A stretch of DNA of 25,821 nucleotides. It comes from Thermoanaerobacterales bacterium UBA4880. GTDB lineage: Bacteria > Bacillota > Thermoanaerobacteria > Thermoanaerobacterales > UBA4877. The notes beneath the pieces are model-generated. The model ran no database searches. It was not told the DNA's origin and saw nothing but the letters and a program-made list of their open reading frames with translations. Position 1 is the stretch's first letter; each line of letters starts with the position of its first letter. The DNA is taken from assembly GCA_002399285.1 (NCBI GenBank), contig DHDI01000022.1, forward strand, positions 2,934 through 28,754, in the 5' to 3' direction. Positions 1 to 7,074 of the stretch are shown piece by piece. The translations under genes were made by a program, and so were the position numbers.

Positions 1-1134
1 TGCATACACAATGGATTCGGCCTGCAGGAGTTCGAGGAGGAACTGACCGGCCCGGAGTATGCGGGCAGGTTCATAGAGCAGGTGGAGGAGATGGGGATCG
101 AGTATAGGCTGAACACCATGGTGCTGGATATAACCCCGGACAGAGTGGTCACGGCGGTAAACTCCTCCGACGGCCTGATGGAGATACGGGCGGGCGCAGT
201 TATCTTAGCCATGGGCTGCCGGGAGCGGCCGAGGGGCGCCATACTCATACCGGGCAGCAGACCGGCGGGCATATTCACGGCGGGCACGGCCCAGAGATTT
301 GCCAACATGGAGGGCTATCTTCCCGGCAAGGAGGTGGTCATCCTCGGCTCGGGGGATATAGGCCTTATCATGGCCAGGCGGTTTACTCTGGAGGGCGCCA
401 AGGTGGCGGCTGTGTGCGAGATAATGCCGTATTCCGGCGGTCTGAAGAGAAATATAGCGCAGTGCCTGGATGATTTCGGCATACCGCTGCTGCTAAACCA
501 TACGGTCGTAAGGATACACGGAAAGCAAAGGGTGGAAGGGGTCACCATTGCCGAGGTGGACGAAAAACGGCAGGCGGTGCCCGGCAGCGAGCGGTACATA
601 CCCTGCGACACGCTGCTGCTCTCCGTGGGGCTGATACCCGAAAACGAGCTCTCCAAAAAGGCGGGCGTGATATTGGACAGGGGAACTTCCAGCGCGCGCG
701 TGTGGGACGACAGGGAGACCATGGTCCCCGGCATATTTTCATGCGGGAACGTGCTGCAGGTGCACGACCTGGCCGACAACGTTACCGACGAGAGCCGCAT
801 AGCCGCGCGGGGCGCGGTGAGGTTTATAGAGCAAGGGGAGAGATCCGAGCCGGACCCGATAAGCATAACTCCCGGCGAGGGCGTGAGGTATGTGGTTCCC
901 CAGATGGTGAAGAGGAGCGGCGTCGAGGGAGCCTTCAAGCTGTTTCTGAGGGTCACGGACGTGTACGAAAACGTAAGGCTGGCAGTGGACTCGGACAAGG
1001 GCAGGCTGTTTGCCATAAACAAGAGGAAACTTTCTCCCGGCGAGATGGAGTACATCAACATCACCCGGCGGCTGCTGGACCGCTTTCCTGACATTGAGGA
1101 GATAACCGTTAAGGTGGAGGGAGGCGAGTCATGA
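1..1134 (+). CDS. NAD(P)/FAD-dependent oxidoreductase, glycerol-operon type (5' truncated)
   Basis: The reading frame is open from base 1 to the stop at 1132-1134, giving a 377-residue C-terminal fragment; the N-terminal FAD-binding glycine motif lies outside the window. Visible landmarks are an A-M-G-C-R-E-R-P-R-G segment closing the first FAD half-domain, a second nucleotide-binding motif ILGSGDIGLIMARR for NAD(P), and a C-terminal FAD contact GIFSCGNVLQVHDLADNV. This is the pyridine nucleotide-disulfide oxidoreductase fold without a visible CxxC redox pair. In Firmicutes this family commonly sits beside a glycerol-3-phosphate dehydrogenase gene and a DUF1667 gene, and the next gene here is DUF1667. 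Likely role (inference): passing electrons from glycerol-3-phosphate oxidation to NAD or another carrier. The stop overlaps the next start (ATGA), so the two are probably translationally coupled. An internal ATG at 82 is not the true start, because coding sequence continues upstream of it. Confidence 0.85.
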   Translation, partial: CIHNGFGLQEFEEELTGPEYAGRFIEQVEEMGIEYRLNTMVLDITPDRVVTAVNSSDGLMEIRAGAVILAMGCRERPRGAILIPGSRPAGIFTAGTAQRFANMEGYLPGKEVVILGSGDIGLIMARRFTLEGAKVAAVCEIMPYSGGLKRNIAQCLDDFGIPLLLNHTVVRIHGKQRVEGVTIAEVDEKRQAVPGSERYIPCDTLLLSVGLIPENELSKKAGVILDRGTSSARVWDDRETMVPGIFSCGNVLQVHDLADNVTDESRIAARGAVRFIEQGERSEPDPISITPGEGVRYVVPQMVKRSGVEGAFKLFLRVTDVYENVRLAVDSDKGRLFAINKRKLSPGEMEYINITRRLLDRFPDIEEITVKVEGGES

Positions 1135-1493
1135 TGGACCAGAGGTTTATGACCTGCATACTCTGCCCCCGCGGCTGCAACCTGAAGGTGGAGATGCAGG
1201 ACGGCGTGATAGTCTCGGTGAAGAATAACGAGTGCGAGAAGGGGCCGCGCTATGCGAACGACGAGATATACCATCCCACCAGGACCCTCACCACGACGGT
1301 AAGGGCAGCGGGAGCTAAGCTGCCCCTCCTGCCGGTGAGGACCAGGCAGCCGATACCCAGGGATAAGGTATTCGAGGCGATGAAGGTGCTGTCGGAGGTA
1401 GAGGTCAAAGCGCCGGTCACCGCAGGGCAGGTGATCTATCCCGACATACTCGGCACGGGCGTAGACGTGATAGCGACAAGGGATATGGGCTGA
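1131..1493 (+). CDS. DUF1667 family protein, probable Fe-S partner of the upstream oxidoreductase
   Basis: A 120-residue protein starting at ATG 1131 (a second ATG follows at 1134) and overlapping the upstream gene by ATGA. Four cysteines, C9, C12, C16 and C35, form a CX2CX3C...C pattern like the N-terminal [4Fe-4S] motif of molybdopterin oxidoreductases. The C-terminal half (LPVRTRQPIPRDKVFEAMKVL) matches my memory of the DUF1667 family, which is regularly encoded with the FAD oxidoreductase and glycerol-3-phosphate dehydrogenase of Firmicutes. The biochemical role is not established as far as I know. An electron-transfer subunit in complex with the upstream flavoprotein is the natural inference. 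No signal peptide or membrane segment is seen, so it should be cytoplasmic. Confidence 0.85.
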   Translation: MMDQRFMTCILCPRGCNLKVEMQDGVIVSVKNNECEKGPRYANDEIYHPTRTLTTTVRAAGAKLPLLPVRTRQPIPRDKVFEAMKVLSEVEVKAPVTAGQVIYPDILGTGVDVIATRDMG

Positions 1494-1548
1494 TAAACAG
1501 CGTAGGTATGAGGTTTGCCGAAAAAAATAAAGATAAGGGAGGATAATC

Positions 1549-2553
1549 ATGAAAAAACTGATAAATAACCCCGATTTGGTAGTCGAAGAGATGATGGAGG
1601 GCATGGCGCAGGCATATCCTCAGTACGTGAGGAAATTGCAGGACTGCAACGTGCTTGTAAGGGCGGACGCTCCCATCAGCGGCAAGGTGGCCCTGGTGAG
1701 CGGGGGCGGCAGCGGACACGAGCCTGCTCACGGAGGATATGTGGGCAAGGGCATGCTGGACGGAGCTGTCGCCGGAGCCGTATTCACTTCGCCCACGCCG
1801 GATGCCATATACGAGGCCATAAAGGCGGTGGACGGAGGAGCGGGAGTACTGCTGGTGGTCAAGAACTATACGGGCGATGTGATGAATTTCGATATGGCTA
1901 AAGAGATGGCCGGGATGGACGGTATAAAGGTGGACAGCGTCTTGGTGAATGACGACGTTGCCGTGGAGGACAGCACGTATACCACGGGCAGGAGAGGGAT
2001 AGCGGGCACGGTGCTGGTCCACAAGATAGCCGGAGCCGCGGCGGACAAGGGTATGAGCCTGGAAGAGGTAAAGAGAGTGGGCGAGAAGGTCATAGCCAAT
2101 GTGAGGTCTATGGGCATAGCTCTCACGCCGTGCACTGTGCCTGCGGCCGGAAAGCCCAGTTTCACTCTGGCTGAGGATGAGATCGAGATAGGCATAGGCA
2201 TACACGGCGAGCCGGGTACGCACCGGGAAGCTATGAAGACGGCGGATGAGGTGACCGACGAGCTGCTTGGCAGGATATTGGGCGATCTTCCCTATTCGTC
2301 CGGCGACGAGGTGGCGGTCATGGTAAATGGGATGGGCGGCACGCCGCAGATGGAGCTTGCCGTCATCAACAGGCATGTGGCGTCGGTGCTGAGGGACAAG
2401 GGGATCAGCGTGTACAGGACGTTCCTCGGAGAGTATATGACTTCGCTGGAAATGCAGGGAGCCTCGGTGACGCTGCTGAAACTGGACGATGAGCTGAAGG
2501 AATTATTGGATGCACGCAGCGATACGATCGCCTTTAAAAGTCTTGGGAGGTAA
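1549..2553 (+). CDS. dhaK: Dihydroxyacetone kinase, DHA-binding subunit DhaK
   Basis: A 334-residue protein close to the usual DhaK length. DhaK binds dihydroxyacetone covalently and receives phosphate from DhaL-ADP/ATP, giving dihydroxyacetone phosphate for glycolysis. Motifs: SGGGSGHEPAHGGYVG carrying H57, KNYTGDVMNF carrying D110, and GIGIHGEPG carrying H219. These correspond to E. coli DhaK H56, D109 and H218, the last being the residue that forms the hemiaminal with the substrate. The start follows a strong AGGGAGG ribosome binding site at the normal distance. It lies 55 bases after the DUF1667 gene with no terminator between them, so it is probably in the same operon. The three active-site residues appear intact, so this is a DhaK proper and not a DhaQ-type regulator. 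Confidence 0.96.
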   Translation: MKKLINNPDLVVEEMMEGMAQAYPQYVRKLQDCNVLVRADAPISGKVALVSGGGSGHEPAHGGYVGKGMLDGAVAGAVFTSPTPDAIYEAIKAVDGGAGVLLVVKNYTGDVMNFDMAKEMAGMDGIKVDSVLVNDDVAVEDSTYTTGRRGIAGTVLVHKIAGAAADKGMSLEEVKRVGEKVIANVRSMGIALTPCTVPAAGKPSFTLAEDEIEIGIGIHGEPGTHREAMKTADEVTDELLGRILGDLPYSSGDEVAVMVNGMGGTPQMELAVINRHVASVLRDKGISVYRTFLGEYMTSLEMQGASVTLLKLDDELKELLDARSDTIAFKSLGR

Positions 2554-2558
2554 CCTTT

Positions 2559-3194
2559 ATGACTATAGACGGCGGCAGTGTGACAGACATGATAAAGGCT
2601 ATGGCGCGGGCTCTGGCTGAAAATAAGGAGTATCTTACGGAATTGGATTCGGCCATAGGCGACGCCGATCACGGCATAAACATGGACAGGGGGATGAAGG
2701 CCGTTTTGAGCAGGCTGCCCTCGGCAGAGGATGAGGATATCGGCAGTATATTGAAGACCGTTGGGATGACGCTGGTATCCACTGTGGGAGGCGCGGCCGG
2801 GCCGCTGTATGGGACGGCCTTTATGAGGGCGGGCCAGGCCGCTTCGGGCAAGACCGAGCTCAATGTGGGCGATGTGCTTGTCCTGCTCGAGGCCGCTCTT
2901 AAGGGAATAGAGGACAGGGGCAAGGCGACTGTGGGTGAAAAGACGATGATAGACGCGCTGCAGCCCGCCATCGAGGCATACTCCGATGCGGTCAAAGGCG
3001 GCATGGGCCTGGCCGAAGCGCTGAGCAGGGCGGCAGATGCCGCGGGCAAAGGCATGGAACACACCAAGGATATCATTGCCACCAAGGGCCGGGCCAGTTA
3101 TCTGGGCCAGCGCAGCATAGGCCACCAGGACCCCGGCGCAACGTCAACATTTTTGATACTGCAGGCGGCGGCCGCAGTTGCAAGCTCTATATAG
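2559..3194 (+). CDS. dhaL: Dihydroxyacetone kinase, nucleotide-binding subunit DhaL
   Basis: A 211-residue protein beginning 5 bases after dhaK. DhaL carries a tightly bound ADP that is phosphorylated by DhaM and used to phosphorylate dihydroxyacetone held by DhaK. The magnesium-binding aspartates are in D30-S-A-I-G-D35-A-D37-H-G, exactly spaced as D30, D35 and D37 of E. coli DhaL. Further family signatures are GGAAGPLYGTAFMRAG and the C-terminal GRASYLGQRSIGHQDPGA segment. The ribosome binding site GGGAGG lies inside the end of dhaK. All features expected of a functional PTS-type DhaL are present. Confidence 0.96.
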   Translation: MTIDGGSVTDMIKAMARALAENKEYLTELDSAIGDADHGINMDRGMKAVLSRLPSAEDEDIGSILKTVGMTLVSTVGGAAGPLYGTAFMRAGQAASGKTELNVGDVLVLLEAALKGIEDRGKATVGEKTMIDALQPAIEAYSDAVKGGMGLAEALSRAADAAGKGMEHTKDIIATKGRASYLGQRSIGHQDPGATSTFLILQAAAAVASSI

Positions 3195-3204
3195 GAGGGC
3201 GGAT

Positions 3205-3597
3205 ATGGTAGGGATAGTCATCGTTTCTCACAGCAGACAGCTGGCCGAGGGCCTGTATGAACTCACCGCCCAGCTCTCCCAAGACAGGGTCAGAATAATT
3301 CCCGCGGGGGGCATGGAGGATGGAAGCATCGGCACCGATGCTGCAAGGATAGCCGGGGCCATCCATGAGGCGCAGAGCGGAGACGGTGTACTCTTGATCG
3401 CCGACCTTGGCAGCGCCGTATTGAGCTCGGATATGGCCATAGAGATGCTGGATGAGCAGATAGGGAAAGCCATGATAGCCGACGCTCCCTTTGTGGAGGG
3501 CGGGGTGGCGGCCGCCGTGGAAGCTTCGCTGGGCAGCAGTCTTGAAAAGGTCAAGGAAGCCGCACAGGCGGCAAGAGAACTTAAAAAGATATTATAG
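3205..3597 (+). CDS. dhaM: PTS-dependent dihydroxyacetone kinase phosphotransferase subunit DhaM
   Basis: I place the start at ATG 3205, directly after GGAGGGCGGAT, giving a 130-residue protein; an upstream in-frame start at 3178 inside dhaL would add residues that do not fit the family. MVGIVIVSHS puts the phosphorylated histidine at H9, as in EIIA(Man)-like DhaM. The conserved LLIADLGSAVLSSDMAIEML and VEGGVAAAVEAS segments follow. It is the short form with only the EIIA-like domain, without the HPr and EI domains fused in E. coli DhaM. It takes phosphate from HPr and passes it to DhaL-ADP. It is the last gene of the dha operon and is followed by a hairpin at 3602-3658. Confidence 0.95.
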   Translation: MVGIVIVSHSRQLAEGLYELTAQLSQDRVRIIPAGGMEDGSIGTDAARIAGAIHEAQSGDGVLLIADLGSAVLSSDMAIEMLDEQIGKAMIADAPFVEGGVAAAVEASLGSSLEKVKEAAQAARELKKIL

Positions 3598-3601
3598 GGA
3601 T

Positions 3602-3658
3602 AGACCTTCCTTGATGCAGCTGTGCAGTTTTATCGGCACGCACGATCAAGGGAGGTCT
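3602..3658 (+). terminator. Hairpin after dhaM, probable transcription terminator
   Basis: AGACCTTCCTTGAT (3602-3615) pairs with ATCAAGGGAGGTCT (3645-3658) over 14 positions with one G-U pair, leaving a 29-base loop. The following bases are pyrimidine-rich (CTTTATCTCTTC) but have no clean T run, so termination may be weak or factor-assisted. It lies 5 bases after the dhaM stop. Confidence 0.55.
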
Positions 3659-3700
3659 CTTTATCTCTTCAAACGGACAATGAAACTTCCATTTTGGAAA

Positions 3701-3728
3701 TTGTTAGACTTTCTCAACCTTTTATGCT
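3701..3728 (+). promoter_or_regulatory. Candidate sigma-A promoter for the two GntR genes
   Basis: TTGTTA at 3701-3706 and TATGCT at 3723-3728 are separated by 16 bases. The surrounding DNA becomes sharply AT-rich here, and the first GntR gene starts about 70 bases downstream. It is the best -35/-10 pair in the gap, but the -10 is imperfect. Confidence 0.45.
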
Positions 3729-3797
3729 AATATATTAACATATACGAGCTATATTTTAGAAATTACATATGTATGTTTGGAAGGAATTAAAGATAAG

Positions 3798-4514
3798 ATG
3801 AGTGTATTGACGCAGGATATTTTAATTGCGAATGAAATCAAATTTATGATAGAAAATAAGAATTTGCAATATGGATCGAGACTTCCAAGCGAGCGTGAAT
3901 TGAGTACGATTTTAGGCGTTCAAAGATTAACTGTCCGCTTGGCGCTGAAAATCCTTATACAGGAAGGATTGATTTATAAAGTCGAGCGGCAGGGATATTT
4001 TGTAGCAAAACCAAGAATTAAAGACACTTTATATATTTTACAATCTGAAACGGAATTTCTTAAAAATTCAAATATAAACGGGAATTTGGAGTTGGTAAAG
4101 TTTCATGATATAGTGGCGAACAAGCATTTGTCTTCGCAAATGAAATTACCCCTGGGAACAAAATTATTTGAAATAATTCGCTTGTTGAGGGTCGATGAAG
4201 AGCCTGCGACGGTTGATTATGCCTACATAGAGAGCAAAAAATTTCCTGACTTCAAAGAGCCGTTTTTAAAAGAGAGATCCATTTTTAAGGTATTAAAGGA
4301 CAAATACGACGATGAAGTCAAAATAAGTAATTTGGATATTACGGTAATCAAGTCATCTAAAGAAGTCTCTGATTTATTGGAAATAGAAGAAGGCAGTAAT
4401 GTCATTTTGCAAAGAGGTTTAGACTATACGGAGGAGAAAGTATTAGTAAGTTATTCTGAGATGATCATGAAACCCGAGCGCTTCTCATTTGTGAGTCATA
4501 CAGATAGGAGTTAA
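3798..4514 (+). CDS. GntR family transcriptional regulator (HutC-type, UTRA domain) 1
   Basis: A 238-residue protein if the start is ATG 3798; an in-frame TTG at 3777 would add seven residues, but the GGAAGG at 3779-3784 that could serve as ribosome binding site lies between the two. The N-terminal winged helix spans about residues 5-75: NEIKFMIENKNLQYGSRLPS with ERELSTILGVQRLTVRLAL is the classic GntR pattern, and EGLIYKVERQGYFVA forms the wing. The rest fits a UTRA effector-binding domain, which in this family binds small sugars or sugar phosphates. It is followed after two bases by a second GntR gene and then by a PTS operon, so it is the likely repressor or co-repressor of that operon (inference). 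Codon use is AT-rich compared with dhaKLM. Confidence 0.9.
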   Translation: MSVLTQDILIANEIKFMIENKNLQYGSRLPSERELSTILGVQRLTVRLALKILIQEGLIYKVERQGYFVAKPRIKDTLYILQSETEFLKNSNINGNLELVKFHDIVANKHLSSQMKLPLGTKLFEIIRLLRVDEEPATVDYAYIESKKFPDFKEPFLKERSIFKVLKDKYDDEVKISNLDITVIKSSKEVSDLLEIEEGSNVILQRGLDYTEEKVLVSYSEMIMKPERFSFVSHTDRS

Positions 4515-4516
4515 CT

Positions 4517-5248
4517 ATGGACTATAGGTTACCTTTGTATTTACAAATTAAAGAAATTATATTGACTCAGATCCATGAAAAAGAGCTCTTGCCCGGTGAG
4601 AAAATACCCAGTGAAAGGGAAATGGCCGCAATATATGGTATTAACAGAATGACGGTGAAGAGAGCAGTATCCGCTTTGGTAAGCGAGGGCGTTTTAGTAT
4701 CCGTTCATGGCAAGGGAACTTTTGTTGCGACAAAAAAAGCAAATAAGTTGGTTTACAGGATCCAGTCTTCTCAAAAATCGGTAGGATTCGGGGCTCTATT
4801 AAGGGAGAGCGGGTTAAAACAAAATGACAAGATAATTGCGAGCGGTCGTATTAAGGCAGGAAATTATCTATCAAAGAAATTAAACCTGAATAAGGAAGAC
4901 GATGTGTACGTTCTTCAGCGCCTCAGGTTTGCGGACGATGAAACACTTGCATTGGAATACTGTTATATGCCTTTTAAATTTGTGCCTGATATCTCAGTCT
5001 ATAATTTCGAACAGGTTTCCTTATATGCATATCTAGAAAGCAGAAACCATTTGCCGGTAAGTTTTTTACAATCTTTGATTATCATAGAGAGCAGTTACTC
5101 AGAATCAAAGCTTTTGCAGATTGAAAAAGGAAGCCCTCTCTACTTGTTCGAGTATTTGGGCAGCGATCAGGAGGGAAACACTATAGAGTATACGCAGAGC
5201 TATTTAAGATGCGATAAAGCAATTTTCACATATTATTCAAAAAAATAA
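4517..5248 (+). CDS. GntR family transcriptional regulator (HutC-type, UTRA domain) 2
   Basis: A 243-residue protein, ATG two bases after the previous stop. The winged helix is at about residues 5-72: LPLYLQIKEIILTQIHEKEL, LPGEKIPSEREMAAIYGINR, then MTVKRAVSALVSEGVLVSVH and GKGTFV. A UTRA domain follows (about 95-240), ending with EYTQSYLRCDKAIFTYY, typical of the YvoA/HutC group. It shares fold and operon with the preceding regulator but little sequence outside the helix-turn-helix, so it is not a recent tandem copy. Transcription probably ends at the hairpin 5265-5291. It may bind the palindrome at 5413-5433 in front of the PTS operon (inference). Confidence 0.93.
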   Translation: MDYRLPLYLQIKEIILTQIHEKELLPGEKIPSEREMAAIYGINRMTVKRAVSALVSEGVLVSVHGKGTFVATKKANKLVYRIQSSQKSVGFGALLRESGLKQNDKIIASGRIKAGNYLSKKLNLNKEDDVYVLQRLRFADDETLALEYCYMPFKFVPDISVYNFEQVSLYAYLESRNHLPVSFLQSLIIIESSYSESKLLQIEKGSPLYLFEYLGSDQEGNTIEYTQSYLRCDKAIFTYYSKK

Positions 5249-5264
5249 TAAAGTAAAAATTTTT

Positions 5265-5291
5265 AAAAGGACATTTTTAATGTCCTTTTTT
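5265..5291 (+). terminator. Intrinsic terminator of the GntR pair
   Basis: AAAAGGACATT (5265-5275) and AATGTCCTTTT (5279-5289) form a perfect 11-bp stem with a three-base TTT loop, followed by T residues to 5291. This is a textbook rho-independent terminator, separating the regulator genes from the PTS operon promoter. Confidence 0.9.
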
Positions 5292-5372
5292 ATATATACC
5301 TTTTTACGCCATCTCTTCATGAAGTTCCAACCGATATAGATCCATTTAAGACAAAATTTTTCAAAAAGGGGC

Positions 5373-5401
5373 TTGCAGAACGATTCGATTTGTGGTACAT
5401 T
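5373..5401 (+). promoter_or_regulatory. Promoter of the SIS-PTS operon
   Basis: TTGCAG (5373-5378), a 17-base spacer and TACATT (5396-5401) make a reasonable sigma-A promoter. A second -10-like TGGTATAGT with an extended TG lies at 5414-5422. The operator-like palindrome 5413-5433 starts about 12 bases after the first -10, overlapping the expected transcription start region, a position suited to repression. Confidence 0.6.
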
Positions 5402-5412
5402 AAAAGCAAATA

Positions 5413-5433
5413 GTGGTATAGTATTAGAACCAC
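5413..5433 (+). promoter_or_regulatory. Palindromic operator candidate for a GntR regulator
   Basis: GTGGT at 5413-5417 and its complement ACCAC at 5429-5433 flank an 11-base AT-rich centre. The left half site GTGGTA also occurs as a direct copy at 5392-5397, across the -10 of the promoter. The size and the place between two GntR genes and the operon they precede suggest the GntR binding site. Which of the two regulators binds is unknown. Confidence 0.5.
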
Positions 5434-5490
5434 GTGAGCTGCTTATGTTTTTAAATATGTATCTACAGTTTAGGAGGCGGCAAATGAATT

Positions 5491-6603
5491 ATGAGAATGA
5501 CTGATTATGTTAAGTTATCGTCAGGAAGACTGAAATCTAATTTTTCACGTGCGGACGAGCTGTGTAAGGTCCTATGCGGCGAATATTTAGGCAGCGGAAA
5601 GAACGGAATAAGAATAATTGCATCGGGATCTTCCTATAACAGCTCTATGGCAGCGAGAAATTACATGCAAGACAAATTAAAGGAATCTGTACAGGTGGTA
5701 TCGCCGGATGTCTTTACTAATTTTGAAAATCGTTTACCGGAGAATATGTTCAATATTGTAATATCGCAAAGCGGTTGTTCAACGAATATTATAGAGAGTT
5801 TAAAGTTTTTGGATAGGCAGGGGATCAGACGGATAGCTTTAACGGGAAATCCGGAAGGCGATATAAAGGATTACGCGGATGTACTGATAGACTACGGCGT
5901 TGGAATTGAGACGGTTGGCTATGTGACTATGGGAGTTGTAACATTGATGGAGTTTTTAATGCTGTTTGCCCTTCAATCTGCGGCATTAAAAGGGAAGATC
6001 ACGGAACGGGAGAAACGGATTTCTTTAGAGCATTTTGAAAACGCTATTCTGAATCATGCGGATGTAGTCAGGACAATGGAAAATTTTGTAGAGAAAAATA
6101 AAATGCAGCTGTCACAAGTTGGACCTACATTTGTATGCGGCAACGGTCCCAATTACGGGGTAGCCCTGGAGGGAGCGCTAAAGTTTCAGGAAACTTTAAA
6201 AATACCTACTATGGCATATGCGACGGAAGAGTTCATTCATGGTCCCAATATACAATTGACTCCAAATTATTCGGCATATATAATCGATGATCCTGCTCCC
6301 AGAGAACGTGTTTACCGCGTATACCAGGGAATCAGAAAAGTTACCGACAAGGCCTATTTTATAACAACGAGAAATGATCTGAATGATGATCATTGCATTG
6401 GCATTCCCAAAATCGAAGATGTAGACATAATACCCATATTGAACGTAGTGATATTCCAATATATTGCCGCTGAAATGACGGACGAATTAAACTTATGGAA
6501 CGCGCATCCATATGTTAAGGAATTTGAAAAAATGATTTCCAGTAAGACCGATGATTACACGGACGTGCAAAATAGATTAAAAGAAAAATTAAACGATCGC
6601 TAG
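5491..6603 (+). CDS. Double-SIS-domain sugar-phosphate deglycase/isomerase (GfrE/GfrF/GlmS-like)
   Basis: A 370-residue protein with two SIS domains: the first at about 35-165 (IASGSSYNSSMAARNYM and ISQSGCSTNI), the second at about 200-345 (CGNGPNYGVALEGALKFQE through ATEEFIHGP). The E234...H250 pair, 16 residues apart, has the spacing of the catalytic Glu/His pair of FraB and FrlB deglycases, and also resembles the GlmS isomerase domain. With a mannose-family PTS downstream and an FrlB-like protein closing the operon, this is the likely partner deglycase for a phosphorylated Amadori product, as in the Salmonella gfr operon. An aminosugar-6-phosphate isomerase/deaminase is the alternative. 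The start is uncertain: AGGAGG (5472-5477) is ideally spaced for an ATG at 5484, which opens a six-codon frame (MNYEND, stop 5502-5504) in another frame. The SIS frame begins at ATG 5491 or 5497, inside that short frame. Confidence 0.82.
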   Translation: MRMTDYVKLSSGRLKSNFSRADELCKVLCGEYLGSGKNGIRIIASGSSYNSSMAARNYMQDKLKESVQVVSPDVFTNFENRLPENMFNIVISQSGCSTNIIESLKFLDRQGIRRIALTGNPEGDIKDYADVLIDYGVGIETVGYVTMGVVTLMEFLMLFALQSAALKGKITEREKRISLEHFENAILNHADVVRTMENFVEKNKMQLSQVGPTFVCGNGPNYGVALEGALKFQETLKIPTMAYATEEFIHGPNIQLTPNYSAYIIDDPAPRERVYRVYQGIRKVTDKAYFITTRNDLNDDHCIGIPKIEDVDIIPILNVVIFQYIAAEMTDELNLWNAHPYVKEFEKMISSKTDDYTDVQNRLKEKLNDR

Positions 6604-6624
6604 CGGAGAGAAGGAAAATCTTGA

Positions 6625-7059
6625 ATGCAGAATATCATCATTGCCACACATGGCGACATGGCTCAAGGAATAAAACATACTGCGGAATTTATAATGGGAA
6701 AACAAGAGAGGCTGCATGCGCTTCCGGCTTATACAGCCGAGTGCCTGGATTTTAAAGAGAAACTTTGCGCAATGATCGAAGAGTTTTCAAAAGACGGTGA
6801 AGTGATTATATTGACAGATTTATTCGGCGGAAGCGTTAATACCGATGCAATGAGTTTTTTGGGAAGTCATGAAAATGTTTTCCTAATAGCGGGAGTCAAT
6901 TTACCTTTGGTCATCCAGTTGTTAGTTTCCGACGGCGGCACCGGTGTGAAGGGGGTGATTAGGAGCAGCATAGAGGAAGCCAGGGAAGGTATCGTTTTTT
7001 GCAATGATTTGATCGACGGCGCGGATGCGCCGGGAAGCGGCGGATTTGATGATTTTTAG
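6625..7059 (+). CDS. PTS mannose-family EIIA component
   Basis: A 144-residue soluble protein. IIIATHGDMAQG places the HPr-phosphorylated histidine at H9; VIILTDLFGGSVNTDAM and the central VFLIAGVNLPLVIQLL are standard EIIA(Man) segments. It accepts phosphate from HPr and passes it to the EIIB of the next gene. The start ATG 6625 has AAGGA nine bases upstream. It ends with an acidic-aromatic tail, GSGGFDDF, closely similar to the C-terminus of the EIIC in this operon (GGSGFDEF). The gene lies 21 bases after the SIS gene and 15 bases before EIIB. Confidence 0.95.
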   Translation: MQNIIIATHGDMAQGIKHTAEFIMGKQERLHALPAYTAECLDFKEKLCAMIEEFSKDGEVIILTDLFGGSVNTDAMSFLGSHENVFLIAGVNLPLVIQLLVSDGGTGVKGVIRSSIEEAREGIVFCNDLIDGADAPGSGGFDDF

Positions 7060-7074
7060 AGGAGGCGAAACGTA

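Noticed and set aside
315..1604. Long minus-strand open frames opposite the glycerol and dihydroxyacetone genes
   Set aside because: They mirror the codon bias of clear plus-strand genes with family motifs, lack ribosome binding sites and give low-complexity proteins of no known type.
3598..3797. Possible riboswitch or attachment site at the left edge of the AT-rich block
   Set aside because: Only the post-dhaM hairpin and a promoter are visible; no matching direct repeat was found near 10284-10332.
5393..5408. A GG-N10-GC spacing (TGGTAC...AAGCA) resembling a sigma-54 promoter before the SIS-PTS operon
   Set aside because: The -12 part has AAGC where TTGC is expected, and C of TGGCAC is replaced by T. 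A better sigma-A pair overlaps it, and the neighbouring regulators are GntR and not AAA+ activators.
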